DNA from: Streptomyces sp. TLI_146
GTDB lineage: Bacteria > Actinomycetota > Actinomycetes > Streptomycetales > Streptomycetaceae
DNA: 64,000 bases
Direction of reading: 5' to 3'
NCBI RefSeq assembly: GCF_002846415.1
Contig: NZ_PJMX01000001.1
Coordinates: forward strand, 1,736,001-1,800,000
Shown here: positions 1 to 10,000 of the stretch, piece by piece
Layout of the letters: the number at the start of each line of letters is the position of its first letter
Position numbering within the stretch: the stretch's first letter is position 1
Translations under genes and position numbers: made by a program
The notes under the pieces: model-generated
What the model was told of the DNA's origin: nothing
What the model saw: only the letters and a program-made list of their open reading frames with translations
Database searches by the model: none

Positions 1-2162
1 TCCAGCTTGCCGCTCGGCGAGAGCGGCAGCGCGTCCACCGTGACGAAGGCCTCGGGCACCATGAACGCGGGCAGCCGCTCGGCCGCGAACGCGCGCAGAT
101 CGGAGTGCGCCGCGCCGCCCACCACGTAGGCCACCAACCGCGGTTCGCCCGAAGCGCCGGGAGCGGCGACGACGGCGCAGGCACGGACCTCGGGGGCGAG
201 TTCCAGGACGGCGGCGGTCTCGCCCGGCTCGACCCGGTTGCCGCGGATCTTGACCTGGTCGTCGATCCGGCCCAGGTAGCAGAGCGTGCCGTCGGGCAGC
301 CACCGTGCGAGGTCCCCCGTGCGGTACATACGTGCGCCGTCCCGTTCGGGGTGCGCGACGAACCGCCGGGCGGTCAGCTCCGGGGATCCGAGGTAGCCGC
401 GTGCCAGGCCCACACCGCCGACGCACAGTTCGCCGGGCGCGCCGAGGGGAACGAGACGGCCGTCCTCGTCGAGCACGTCGGCCCACCGGTCCGGCAGGGG
501 CCGTCCGATGGGGACCGTCTCCTCGCCCGGGACGAGACGGTGCAGGGTCGAAAGGACGCTGTCCTCGCTGGGGCCGTACTCGTTGAAGAGATCGGAACCG
601 GGCAGCAGCCGGGCGTGCCGGGCGGCCAGCGCCTCGGTGATCCGTTCCCCGCCCAGCACGACCTGCCGTACGGAACGCAGAGCGGGCCCCGCGTAGTCGA
701 GCAGGAGCTGATAGAGGCTCGGCACCATCTGCGCGTGGGTGATCCCCTCCCGCTGGATGACCGCCGCGACCTCATCGGGGTCGAGCAGCTGGTCGCGGGT
801 GATGACGACGAGCGGGGCCCCGGCCGCCAGAGCGGTGAAGACGTCGGAGATACCGGCATCGGCGTGCAGGGGATCGACCTGGAGTACGCGGGAGTCGGGC
901 CCCAGACCGTAGTAGCCGATCCTGAAGAGCACGGTGTTGACGATCCCCCGATGCTCCACCATGACGCCCTTGGGGGTGCCGGTGGAGCCCGAGGTGTAGA
1001 CCACGTAGGCGAGGTCGCGCGGGCCGGCGGCGGGGAAGGCGGGCGCGTCGCCCTGGGCGGTGGAGGAGGTCCGGGCCGCGACCACGGGTACGCCGGTCTC
1101 GGCCAGCGCGTTGCCCGGTATGCCGTCCGTCACCACGACGACGGCACCGCTGTCCCGGATCAGACCGGCCAGCCGGTGGTCGGGCTGCTCGGGGTCCAGG
1201 GGCAGGAAGGCGGACCCGGTCTTCAGGATGGCGAGGAGGGTCACCACCATCATCTCGGAGCGGACGCACGCGAAGGCCACCACGCGGTCCGGGCCGAGGG
1301 GACCGGCCGCCGCGATGCGGCGGGCCAACGCCTCGGCCGCGGCGTCGAGTTCGGCGTAGGTCAGGGTCTGTTCGCCGCAGCGCACCGCGGGCGCCTGTGG
1401 ATGCCGGGCGGCCTGGGCTTCGACCAGGGCGAGCAGATTCCCGTCGGCGGCGAAGCCGCTGTCCCCGCCGGAGCCGAGGGCGAGCAGTTCCGCGTGCTGT
1501 TCCGGCGGGAGGGACCGGTACGCCCGCACCGGCTGGTCCGGGTCCGCCGCCAGACTCGCGAGCAGCAGGCCGAGGTGGTCGAGTACGCGACGGACGGCCC
1601 GCTCCTGGAGCACATCGGTACGGTAGGAGGCCGAGATCTCCAGGGTCCCGTCGGGCCGGGGCCGCCCCACGGCGATGGCCAGGTCCCCCGGGGCGCCGTG
1701 GGCGCCGGAGGGATCCTGGCGCACCGCGACGTCCAGGACGAGGTGGTGCTCGGCGCCCTGGTCCGCGGCCGGGCCGTCGGTGGACGCGAGGGCGGACACC
1801 TCGGCGTGCACCAGTTCGCGCAGGGTCCGGTCGCCGTCGACCGTACGGCGCACCACCTGGCGGGACGTCGGTCCCCCGGCCATCACGCCGAGCGCCACGT
1901 CCGCCTGTCCGCTCAGCCGTGCGAGCAGGACACGCACGACAGCGGCCGTCACCGCCAGCGGTGAGCCGCCGCACTCCGCGGCGAGCGCGGTGAGCCGCTC
2001 GGCGGCCGCCCGCTCCACGGTGACCCGCAGTTCCGCGCGGGCGTCGCCACCATCGGGACCGGGACGGCGGTCGAGCGGCGATTCCGCCGCGGGGCCCGCC
2101 GAAACCTGCTGCTCTTGGCCGACTTGTCGCACGTCGGCGCCGGTCAGCTGCTCCTCGTCCAC
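1..2162 (-). CDS. NRPS, partial: condensation stub + adenylation domain, runs off left edge
   Basis: Adenylates an amino acid for nonribosomal peptide synthesis. I read it from a GTG at 2162, 11 bp after the thioesterase stop. The first ~200 residues resemble only the C-terminal half of a condensation domain and carry no HHxxxDG. An adenylation domain follows, with A3 YTSGSTGTPKG, the A5 region NEYGPSE, A7 YRTGDLARW, A8 GRIDDQVKIRGNRVE and A10 SPSGKLD at the window edge. A hand-aligned pocket code is DASMVGEVLK; its Glu at the 322-equivalent resembles Asn-type (EV) or basic-substrate pockets, but I cannot assign a substrate. The carrier domain and anything after it lie outside the window. It is the last visible gene of a leftward operon with thioesterase, CmlA-type hydroxylase, 2OG oxygenase and DDAH-like genes, so it may load the residue that the diiron hydroxylase modifies. 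Confidence 0.93.
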   Translation of the reverse strand, partial: MDEEQLTGADVRQVGQEQQVSAGPAAESPLDRRPGPDGGDARAELRVTVERAAAERLTALAAECGGSPLAVTAAVVRVLLARLSGQADVALGVMAGGPTSRQVVRRTVDGDRTLRELVHAEVSALASTDGPAADQGAEHHLVLDVAVRQDPSGAHGAPGDLAIAVGRPRPDGTLEISASYRTDVLQERAVRRVLDHLGLLLASLAADPDQPVRAYRSLPPEQHAELLALGSGGDSGFAADGNLLALVEAQAARHPQAPAVRCGEQTLTYAELDAAAEALARRIAAAGPLGPDRVVAFACVRSEMMVVTLLAILKTGSAFLPLDPEQPDHRLAGLIRDSGAVVVVTDGIPGNALAETGVPVVAARTSSTAQGDAPAFPAAGPRDLAYVVYTSGSTGTPKGVMVEHRGIVNTVLFRIGYYGLGPDSRVLQVDPLHADAGISDVFTALAAGAPLVVITRDQLLDPDEVAAVIQREGITHAQMVPSLYQLLLDYAGPALRSVRQVVLGGERITEALAARHARLLPGSDLFNEYGPSEDSVLSTLHRLVPGEETVPIGRPLPDRWADVLDEDGRLVPLGAPGELCVGGVGLARGYLGSPELTARRFVAHPERDGARMYRTGDLARWLPDGTLCYLGRIDDQVKIRGNRVEPGETAAVLELAPEVRACAVVAAPGASGEPRLVAYVVGGAAHSDLRAFAAERLPAFMVPEAFVTVDALPLSPSGKL

Positions 2163-2173
2163 AACAGGGCCTT

Positions 2174-2932
2174 TCACAGTCGGAGATCGGACAGTTGCTC
2201 GGCCAGGTCGCCGAGGAGGGCAGGGAGTCCGTCGATCAGATAGAAGTGACCGCCGGGGTATCGGCGGGCGCTGAAGCCGGCGGTGGTCTCCTTGGACCAC
2301 CCGGTGAGCACGTCACCCGGAACCCGCTGATCCGTCTCACCGGCGAACGCCGAGATGGGACAGCCGAGCGCCCCTCGCGCGGCGGGGCGGTACGCCTCCA
2401 GCCAGGAGAGATCGCACCGCACCGCGGGGATCACCAGCTCCAGCAGGTCCGGCATGGCCAGCAACTGCTCCGATACGCCGCCCTGTTCGACCATCCAGTC
2501 CACCAGGCCGGCGTCGTCGAACCGTGACACCGCCGCCCTCGGGGCGGCGAGCGCGGGCGGCGGCGAGCCCGAGACCGAGAGGTGGACCGGTCCCGCTCCG
2601 GTGGCACCGAGCCGGTGCGCCAGTTCGAAGGCGAGCAGCGCGCCGTTGCTGTGCCCGAACAGGGCGTACGGCAGGCCCTGGTGGTCGGCCTCGACAGCCT
2701 TCGCCATCGCGTCGAGGTCGATCCCCAGAGGCTCCCGGATACGGTTCTCGCGACCCGGCAGCTGGACGGCGATCACGTCGATCCAGGCGGGCAGATTGCG
2801 CGCCCAGTCCCGGTAGGCCGAGGCGCCGCCGCCCGCGTGGGGCAGACAGTAGAGGGCGAGGCGGGCGTCCGGGCGCTGCCCGCCTCGCATCAGCCAGGGG
2901 CTTCCCGGCCTCGCGGATTCCTGCATGGTCAT
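2174..2932 (-). CDS. Type II thioesterase (alpha/beta hydrolase)
   Basis: Stand-alone editing thioesterase of 252 aa, the usual length for the type II family that removes stalled or wrong acyl groups from carrier domains. The N-terminus shows the family block LYCLPHAGGGASAYRDW and the QLPGRENRI loop. The nucleophile elbow is GHSNGALLAFE, the acid lies in the FAGETDQRVP region and the histidine in YPGGHFYLID. It sits between the CmlA-type hydroxylase and the partial NRPS on the same strand. It is the first of two type II thioesterases in this cluster (the other begins at 12898). Some CmlA-dependent and P450-dependent hydroxylation systems use such hydrolases to release a modified aminoacyl group, so a role in release and not only editing is possible but not shown. 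Confidence 0.93.
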   Translation of the reverse strand: MTMQESARPGSPWLMRGGQRPDARLALYCLPHAGGGASAYRDWARNLPAWIDVIAVQLPGRENRIREPLGIDLDAMAKAVEADHQGLPYALFGHSNGALLAFELAHRLGATGAGPVHLSVSGSPPPALAAPRAAVSRFDDAGLVDWMVEQGGVSEQLLAMPDLLELVIPAVRCDLSWLEAYRPAARGALGCPISAFAGETDQRVPGDVLTGWSKETTAGFSARRYPGGHFYLIDGLPALLGDLAEQLSDLRL

Positions 2933-3053
2933 GGTGTCAGCCGCTTCATCGGTGTGGTTGCCGGGCCAAGGGACTGGTGAGTGCCGAGCCCCGGGGTCCG
3001 GTACCGGAGGTCCTCCGGGTTACGGTCCGCGCGGGGTACGACGATCTGAGGCG

Positions 3054-4646
3054 TCAGGCCGCGGGCCAGACGCGCTCCGCCTGGCGGTACAGGAGCTCGG
3101 CGGTCACCCCGCGCCGGGCCGCCAGTTCGGCGAGCAACGCCGCCTGCTGCACGGGTTCGGCGTCTGCCTCGTACTCGGATCCGGTGAGGTGCTTGAGCCA
3201 GGGCTCGAGACCCATCGCGTAGGCGTACACGTGCTCGGCACCGAGTTGCCCGGCCAGCCGGTCGGCCATCGCGGCATCGCTGCCCTTGAGACGGCGCTCC
3301 GCGTTGTGCTGGCGTGACAGCGGCTCGTCGAGCAGCGGCCCGTACAGCCACTTGAGCGGGGCGCCGACGCACTCAAGTCCGATGAAGAGCGCGTCGAGCC
3401 GGCCGACGACGTCCGAGATGTTGTCGTACAGCGCCGGCTCCACCGGGGTGATGTCGGTGGCGAACATGAAGGAGCGGCCGAGCGCCCGGACCAACGGCAC
3501 GACCTTGGTGCGGATGTCCAGGTCGGCGTGTTCCCCGATGAAGGGCAGCGCCGTCACCTCGACGCGCTCCGCGACGCGGTGGCTCTCCAGCTCGCCCAGT
3601 TCCTGCACCCGCTCGAATCCGAGCGCCTGGAGCATCGTCTTCAGGCTCGGGTCGGGCAGCGAACCGCCGGACGCCCGCGGCACGAGGATGACGCCTACCC
3701 GCGACCGCAGTTGGAGCAGGGTCTCCAGGGAGAAGTGGTCGGAGTGGAAGTGGCTGATGACCACCGCGTCGATGAAGGGGGGCAGATCGGCGATGGTGAA
3801 GTGCTCGTGGCCGTCACCCTCGTAGCCGATCAGCGGATCCAGCAGCACCGCCGTGTCCTCGGTCTCGATGAGCACGGTGGCGTGATTGAAGTAGCGGACG
3901 CGGACCGTGTCGGGTGCGGTCCTCGCGTACGGCCGCGGCGCGTCCGCTGCGAAGAGCGCGGTGAACGCCTCCAGGTCGCTGACGCCGAGGCGCTCGGCGA
4001 GCGCGTCGACGTCCACCGGGGTGAGCCGGGCCGCGAAGAACTCGTCCCAATGGGGGGAGTCGAAGGGCACCGGCACGTCGAGGCGGTGCGGGCTGGGAAG
4101 GACCGGGCTCCCGTAGACGAAGGGCTGAGCGGTGGGCGCCGCGCTCAGCGACACGGTCTGGGCTTCGCGCTCGAAGGCCGGCGAGCGGTACATCAGCGAT
4201 TCGAAGAAGCGGAAGGAGGGGCGGTGCGCGGTGTCGTACACCAGCTCCACCCGGCCGCGGAGCGACTCGGGTACCTGGGCGTACAGCGGCTCCATCGAAC
4301 CGCCGACCGCCTTCTCCTTGAGAAGTGCCCGCAGTTCGTCGATGTCCTGCGCCAGCTGGAGCTTGGCGCTGCCTCCGGCGAGCATGGCGTCGAGGAGCTC
4401 CTTGACCTGCTCGACACCGGCGCCTTCCGGATTCAGGAAGGGGCCCCCGTACCGCGCGGGGTCGGACAGGACGGACTCATGCATATGAGGTGCCATCAGA
4501 TATGCCTGGACGATCGGCAGAAGACGGTCCCTCAGGTTCAGTGCGCCTGTGTGCGGCGCCAGCAGATACGGCCAGGCGTACCAGCGGTGAAGGAGCGGCT
4601 GAGCCACCACAGACGGGCGGAGATACATTCCCCGGTTGGCCGACAC
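3054..4646 (-). CDS. CmlA-type diiron beta-hydroxylase (metallo-beta-lactamase fold)
   Basis: Predicted to beta-hydroxylate an aminoacyl group tethered to an NRPS carrier domain, as CmlA does in chloramphenicol biosynthesis. About 530 aa, matching CmlA (about 530 aa), and similar end to end. The N-terminal helical/dimer domain has RWYAWPYLLAPHTG and the RYGGPF block. A metallo-beta-lactamase domain follows with metal motif HFHSDH (residues ~299-304), FIGEHADL (Glu ~372) and FATDIT (Asp ~398); these positions track the diiron ligands I recall for CmlA with an almost constant offset of five to six. YAYAMGLEPWL near the C-terminus is also CmlA-like. I chose GTG 4646 because GGGGGAA lies just upstream; ATG 4628 is the alternative and a longer reading to 4694 is possible. 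A plain MBL hydrolase is unlikely given the N-terminal domain and the NRPS context. Confidence 0.93.
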   Translation of the reverse strand: MSANRGMYLRPSVVAQPLLHRWYAWPYLLAPHTGALNLRDRLLPIVQAYLMAPHMHESVLSDPARYGGPFLNPEGAGVEQVKELLDAMLAGGSAKLQLAQDIDELRALLKEKAVGGSMEPLYAQVPESLRGRVELVYDTAHRPSFRFFESLMYRSPAFEREAQTVSLSAAPTAQPFVYGSPVLPSPHRLDVPVPFDSPHWDEFFAARLTPVDVDALAERLGVSDLEAFTALFAADAPRPYARTAPDTVRVRYFNHATVLIETEDTAVLLDPLIGYEGDGHEHFTIADLPPFIDAVVISHFHSDHFSLETLLQLRSRVGVILVPRASGGSLPDPSLKTMLQALGFERVQELGELESHRVAERVEVTALPFIGEHADLDIRTKVVPLVRALGRSFMFATDITPVEPALYDNISDVVGRLDALFIGLECVGAPLKWLYGPLLDEPLSRQHNAERRLKGSDAAMADRLAGQLGAEHVYAYAMGLEPWLKHLTGSEYEADAEPVQQAALLAELAARRGVTAELLYRQAERVWPAA

Positions 4647-4923
4647 GGTTCCCCCATGAAGTCTAAATCGATGCGGCACGCCAGTTCGCGGCATTGCGCA
4701 CGCTCAACATGAAATCGGACAGACAGCAAGAAAGTGGGGCCACGATTGTGTATCGACGGCCCGGGAGAGGCGTAACTCGACCTCTCCGGCTGCAAGAAAG
4801 GCATTTCTACCACATGGTGAGTCCGCTGGTCTCGACGAATTTCCGCACGCGCCGCGGTCGACCCACCGATATGAAGCACTTCCATCTCCCCCTTACGTCA
4901 AGGGAGTTGGGTTGCGACGTGAA

Positions 4924-5958
4924 TCACACCACAATGCGACCCGCGGCGGAATCCCGCGCATCCCGCGACTTTCGGAGATCACGGGTGATCACCGTTTTCT
5001 GCAGCCAGCGGTCGGTACCGTCGTAGCGGGCTGTGAAGGCGCGACGCCCATGGGCCGCGAGGTAGTTGTCGACGACCAGCAGCGTGCCCGCGTCGACCAC
5101 CACGTCCTGCTGCACCCGCTCCAGCTCCGTCACCAGTTCCTTGAGCGCCAGTTCCGCCTCGGCATCATCCTCGACGCAGCGCATGAAGAACGGATCGATG
5201 CGCAGATACGGCGAGTCCGCGGCGCCGAAGAGCACGGCGACCGGTTCGGGGTCCTCCCGCATCGCGCGCATCCGCAGCAGCCCGGGGTCATCGGGCCGCT
5301 CGACGGCGAGCTGACGCAGATGCTCGTCGTCGGGAAGGATGTAGAAGCGCCGCTCGGACAGCACCCGGCGGGTGGGTTCCGACAGGTGCACGTCCCGAAC
5401 GGATGCCAGGGTCGTCGGCACCCGGTCGTGATTACGTATGCCGAAAAGGGCAAGGTAGTCGCAGCGATAGGGATGGAAAGCGTCCTCGGTGTGCCATTCC
5501 AGCAGCACTTCACTGCCGTGGCCGCTTTGCTGTCCCTCTTCGCCGGCGATGGGCAGCACATTCTGAATCATGCGGCCGGACTGCAGTGTCGGCCAGCTGA
5601 AGACTTCGCCGAGGCACCTGCTGATCAGCGAGAGGAACCGCTCTTCGCGGCGGGTACGGCCGGCGGCCGCGGCCGCGGCCCAGTCGCGGGGCGTCGGGCC
5701 GACAGCGCTGTCGTCGACGCCGAACCCGTGCAGGAGGAAGGCGGCCGCCGAGTCATTGCGCCGAAAGTCCTCCAGGAATCTACGCAATCCGATCGGCACG
5801 CGTGCCACCAGCTCCCAGGCGTTGTCATGGAACACCTGATCCCCAGGATCGCTGTACTCGATATCAGGATCGGCCAACAGCTGCTCCAAGGAGCGTACCT
5901 CTTCGGCCGAGAGCTCGTAGTTCAGGATTCCGTGGTACTGACTCACTGGTATCTCCAT
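4924..5958 (-). CDS. Fe(II)/2-oxoglutarate amino-acid hydroxylase, VioC/AsnO-like
   Basis: TauD/clavaminate-synthase-like oxygenase of 344 aa. The family includes VioC (Arg C3), AsnO (Asn C3), OrfP and KtzO/KtzP. Iron ligands are visible as WHTED (His156, Glu158) and AAHGR (His303), and the 2-oxoglutarate-binding Arg as DGTDRW (Arg317). The block HTEDAFHPYRCDYLALFGIRN is diagnostic of the VioC/AsnO branch. These enzymes usually act on the free amino acid, giving a beta-hydroxylated monomer for an NRPS. It lies between the DDAH-like hydrolase (92 bp upstream) and the CmlA-type hydroxylase (277 bp downstream), probably in one leftward transcript. An arginine, citrulline, ornithine or asparagine substrate is plausible from the neighbours; the sequence alone does not decide. 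Confidence 0.93.
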   Translation of the reverse strand: MEIPVSQYHGILNYELSAEEVRSLEQLLADPDIEYSDPGDQVFHDNAWELVARVPIGLRRFLEDFRRNDSAAAFLLHGFGVDDSAVGPTPRDWAAAAAAGRTRREERFLSLISRCLGEVFSWPTLQSGRMIQNVLPIAGEEGQQSGHGSEVLLEWHTEDAFHPYRCDYLALFGIRNHDRVPTTLASVRDVHLSEPTRRVLSERRFYILPDDEHLRQLAVERPDDPGLLRMRAMREDPEPVAVLFGAADSPYLRIDPFFMRCVEDDAEAELALKELVTELERVQQDVVVDAGTLLVVDNYLAAHGRRAFTARYDGTDRWLQKTVITRDLRKSRDARDSAAGRIVV

Positions 5959-6050
5959 TTCTCGTTCAGGGGCAGCAGCAGGAGCAAGAACGGAAGGCGG
6001 AGATCGGTCCGGTCCCTGCTTGCGCCTCTCAAGGCAGGTGCAATCACCGG

Positions 6051-6920
6051 CTATCGGGAACCGAGGTTCAGATCGAGCGTCATACAGCGGATACCGCCGC
6101 CCGCCTTCAGGAACTCGCCGATCAAACTGATCACCACCGTGTATCCACGGTCCTTCAGTTCAGCGGCCAGGGCGTCGGAGCAGGCGGACATCACGATGTT
6201 CTTCCCGATGACGACGGAGTTGGCGCTGAAGTCCATGGCCTCCTCCTCGCTCACGACCAGAGGATCCGGGACCAGGTCGAGCACCCTCTTCCTGCTCTCT
6301 TCGTCCCAGGCCGAAGGCGCCATGATCGCGGTGCGCGAGTCGAGGGGGCAGAACGACATGTCCAGGTGGTACAGGCGCGGGTCGCACAGCTTGATGCTCA
6401 CGACCTCGCTCTCGAAGACCTCGGCCATGTGCGCGTGAGCGGAGCGCGTGGTCCGGAAGCCATGGCCCGCCACCAGTGCGTCGGCGAAGGCGAGCACATC
6501 GCCGCCCTCGAGGAACGTCTCGGCGTCCGCCAGCGGTTCGAGCTCGGTGAATCCGTTCGCGGTCAGCCAGGCGGCCCCGTATGCCGCCTCGGCGCGCCGT
6601 TCCTCATGGCGGAACTTCGCCCGCAGAAACCGGCCGCCGCGCACCACGGCGATGTCCGCCGGGAAGACCATGTCACTCAAGCCCTCGACGGAATCCTGGG
6701 CGAACGTCTGGGCGCCACAGCGTTCCATGGCTTCGCGAAGGCCGTCCCACTCCGAAAAACTGCGCTCGCGGTCGGGCCGGTTCTCCCGGTTCATCCACGG
6801 GTTGATTTCGAAGGTCACGTCGAAGTGCGAGGGCCGGCTGAGCAAGAACCTTCGCCCGGACCCGACCCGCGCCGACCCGGAGTCCGCTGCGACGAAGGTG
6901 CTTTTCTCGGCATTCTGCAT
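6051..6920 (-). CDS. DDAH / arginine-deiminase-related guanidine hydrolase
   Basis: Member of the guanidine-modifying superfamily (dimethylargininase, arginine deiminase, amidinotransferase), 289 aa, the usual DDAH size. Candidate catalytic residues are Glu138 in FLEGGDVL, His185 in RLYHLDM and nucleophile Cys279 in AGGGIRCMTLDL near the C-terminus. Family members hydrolyse a guanidine via a thiouronium to give citrulline plus an amine, or transfer the amidino group. Inside an NRPS cluster and next to a VioC-like oxygenase, I infer conversion of arginine or a hydroxyarginine to a citrulline-type residue, or processing of a guanidine in the product. It could instead be an amidinotransferase. 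A housekeeping dimethylarginine role is less likely given its position inside the operon. Confidence 0.88.
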   Translation of the reverse strand: MQNAEKSTFVAADSGSARVGSGRRFLLSRPSHFDVTFEINPWMNRENRPDRERSFSEWDGLREAMERCGAQTFAQDSVEGLSDMVFPADIAVVRGGRFLRAKFRHEERRAEAAYGAAWLTANGFTELEPLADAETFLEGGDVLAFADALVAGHGFRTTRSAHAHMAEVFESEVVSIKLCDPRLYHLDMSFCPLDSRTAIMAPSAWDEESRKRVLDLVPDPLVVSEEEAMDFSANSVVIGKNIVMSACSDALAAELKDRGYTVVISLIGEFLKAGGGIRCMTLDLNLGSR

Positions 6921-6954
6921 CAGGACTGAGCTGCTTTCTCTCGATGAGTGTGCG

Positions 6955-6978
6955 TCGTGGTCGTGGTCGTGGTCGTGG
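6955..6978. repeat. Hexanucleotide tandem repeat, TCGTGG x4
   Basis: Four perfect TCGTGG units lie in the 129-bp spacer between the start of the DDAH-like gene and the stop of the upstream NRPS. The spacer holds no gene I can support. The repeat may be simple slippage. It is not close enough to the 6920 start to be a ribosome binding site. Confidence 0.8.
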
Positions 6979-7049
6979 CGTGCCGCCGCCTTGCCGCGCC
7001 ATCGGCCCGGCCGACGATCAGGACGCGGCGGTCAGGGGCGCGGCGGTCG

Positions 7050-10000
7050 TCAAGGGGCGGCGGTCAACGGGGCGTCCGGGGCAGCCAAGAGCTCGGTGAG
7101 CAGCTCCCGCAGCCGCTCGCCCAGCTGCGTGGCGCGTTCGCGGGTGAACAGGTCGCGGCGGTGGCCGACCCACACCTCGGCACGCTCGGGCGAACCCGGC
7201 GGCGGGATCAGGAAACCGAACGACAGGTCGAAGTCCGAGACCTGGTCGTCCGCCGGCAGATGGCGCACGTCCTCTCCGCCGTCGGTAGGGGCCATCCCGG
7301 CATCGCCCGCGACAACGGTTTCCACCAGGACGTCGAAGAGCGGGTTGCGGCCCTGGTCCCGCGGCAGGCCGAGGTCCCGGACCAGTTGGTCGAAGGGGTA
7401 CTCCTCGTGCTCCTGGGCGTCCAGTGAGGTGCGCACACACTCCTCGACGAGCCGGCCGAAGCCCGCAGACGGGTCGAGCACGGTGCGCAGCACCACGGTG
7501 TTGACGAACAGGCCCGCCTCGTGGGCGAGATCGGGCGTCGGGCGGCCGGCGGAGACGGTACCCAGTGGCATGTCGACGGCGCCGGTGAGCCGGTGCAGCA
7601 GAGCCCTGACGGCGGCCGTGTACACCATGAACGGCGTGGCGCCGGTGCGAACCGCCAAGGCTCGGACGCCCTCGGTCGCCCGCTCGTCCAGGGCCACCCG
7701 GGCGAAGCCGCCCGCGTTGGTGCGGCGCGGGCCGGGGACCAGGTCGCCGGGGAGCGCCGGAGCCGGCGGCAGGTCGGCCAGCGCCGCACGCCAGTACCTG
7801 GCGTGCTCCTCGCCCCGGCTGCCCGAGAGCCGGGTGTCCAGCGCTGCGGCATGGGCCACGTAACCGCTCACCTCCGGCAGCCGCGGCTGCTCGCCGCGCT
7901 CGAAGGACCGGGCCGCGACCAGCAGGTCATGCATCAGGACGCTGTACGACCAGGCGTCGTTGACCGCGTGGTGGACGTTGAGGAGCAGCACCGGCGGCCG
8001 GCCGGAGGTGGTGAGGCAGCGCAGCCGGAACAGCGGGCCCGCGGCCAGGTCGAAGCGCCACCGTGCCTCCTCCGCCCTGGCGTTGGCGAGGGCCTCGTCG
8101 AAGGCGTCCGGTGAGACACGCTGGAGGCGTGGCCTCACTCGCAGCCGGCCCGCGGGTCGGACCACCTGCCAGAGCCGGCTGGACCCCTGCTCGGCGGACA
8201 TCTCGAACACGGTGCGCAGCGCCTCGTGCCGGTCCGTCAGGTATCCGACCGCCGCCTCCAGCGCGGCCGGATCCAGTGCCCGGCTCAGCTGGTAGGCCTC
8301 GACCATGTTGTAGGTGCGGACCTCCTCGTCGTCGAGGGACTCCAGCAGCCAGAGGCGGGCCTGGGCGTTGGTCGCGGGCCAGCGGGACGCGGTGCCGGCG
8401 GCCGGGACCGGTGCGGCGGTGGCGTCCGGCCCGGGGCGGTGGGCGGGCATCGCGCGCAGCGCCTCGGCGAGGGCGCGGGGAGAACGGGCGGTGAACACCT
8501 GGCGGATCGAGAGGCCTTGGGCCGCCTGGTCGGTACAGAGCGCGCCGACCAGCTGGGCAGCGGTGAGGCTGTGTCCGCCGGCCTCGAAGAAGTCCTCGTC
8601 CGCCGACTGCGGCGGGTGGCCGAACACCCTCTCCCAGGCGGCGGCCACCGCGTGGTCGGCATCGTCCACGGCCCTCCAGGTGCCGGTCGCCTCGGGCGCG
8701 GGCTCGGCAGCCAGCGCGCGCCGGTCGACCTTGCCGAGCGCGGTCCTCGGCAGCTCGTCCACCTGCCGCAGCACCCTGGGCACCATGTGCGCCGGAAGCA
8801 GCTCGGCCAGCGCGGCGCGGACGGCCTCGGGCTCGATGTCGCCGTCGGCCGTGTACCAGGCGCCCAGGACCTTGCCGTTGACCCCGACCGTCCGGGCCAC
8901 GACGACCGCCTCGCGGATGCCGTCGAGTCCGACCAGGGTCTGTTCGACCTCGCCGGGCTCGACCCGGTTGCCGTGCAGCTTGACCTGGTCGTCGTTGCGA
9001 CCCAGGAAGTCCAGCGTCCCATCCGCGTTCCAGCGTGCCAGGTCACCGGTGCGGAAGGCCCGGCCGGCCCCCGGCAGCGGGCAGTCGACGAAGCGCGTGG
9101 CGGTGGCCTCCGGCGCGCCGAGGTAGCCCCCGGCCGCGACCGCGGGGCCCACTACGTATACCTCGCCCGGCACACCCACCGGCGCGAGGTCGCCGCCCGG
9201 TGTCAGCACCAGTACCCCGAAGCCGGGGTTCGGACGGCCGATGGGGACCGCCGACAGGGAGACCGCGTCCTCACCCGAGCAGTGGAAGGTCGTGCAGGAC
9301 ATGGTGGTCTCGGTCGGCCCGTAGACGTTGACGAAGGTGCCGATCCTCAGCCGGCCCCGGGTCCGGGCGAGCAGACCGCGCGGGATCGTGTCGCTGCCCG
9401 TGACCACGTAGGGCAGTTCGAGCCCGGCGTCCGGCGGGAGCACCTCCAGCATGGTGGAGAGCAGGCTGGGCACGCAGTTCACCATCGTGACCCCGTACTC
9501 GCGTATCCGGTCCCAGAAGGTGACCGGATCCAGCTCGTCCGGCGCGCCGACGGCGACCAGGGCGCCGCCCACGGCGATGGTGAGGAAGACCTGGAAGGCG
9601 GTGGGGTCGGCGGAGATCGCGGACAGCAGCGCACAGCGCAGGCTCTCGTCGACGCCGAGCAGGTCGGCTGACATGACCACGTGGTGGGCGATCTGGTCAT
9701 GCCTCAGCACGACGGCCTTGGGCAGGCCGGTCGAGCCCGAGGTGAAGAAGACCACCGCGTCGTCCTGCGGCCGGGGCTCGGGCAGGGGCGGCGCGGCGAC
9801 CCCGTCGGACTCGGAAGCGGCGCGCAGGTCGAGGGCCGACAGAACCGGCAGCCGGCTGTCCCCCGTGGTGACGTCGCCGATGACCAGGCATGCGGCGCTG
9901 CCGTCGATGAGGTGCTGGACACGCGCGGCCGGGTGCCGCGGATCGATCGGGACGTACACGGCGCCGGCCCGGAGTACGGCAAGGGTGGCCAGGACGAGAT

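Noticed and set aside
105..1964. 619-aa open frame on the plus strand
   Set aside because: Lies opposite the partial NRPS whose adenylation motifs are intact on the minus strand; composition is typical of a high-GC shadow frame.
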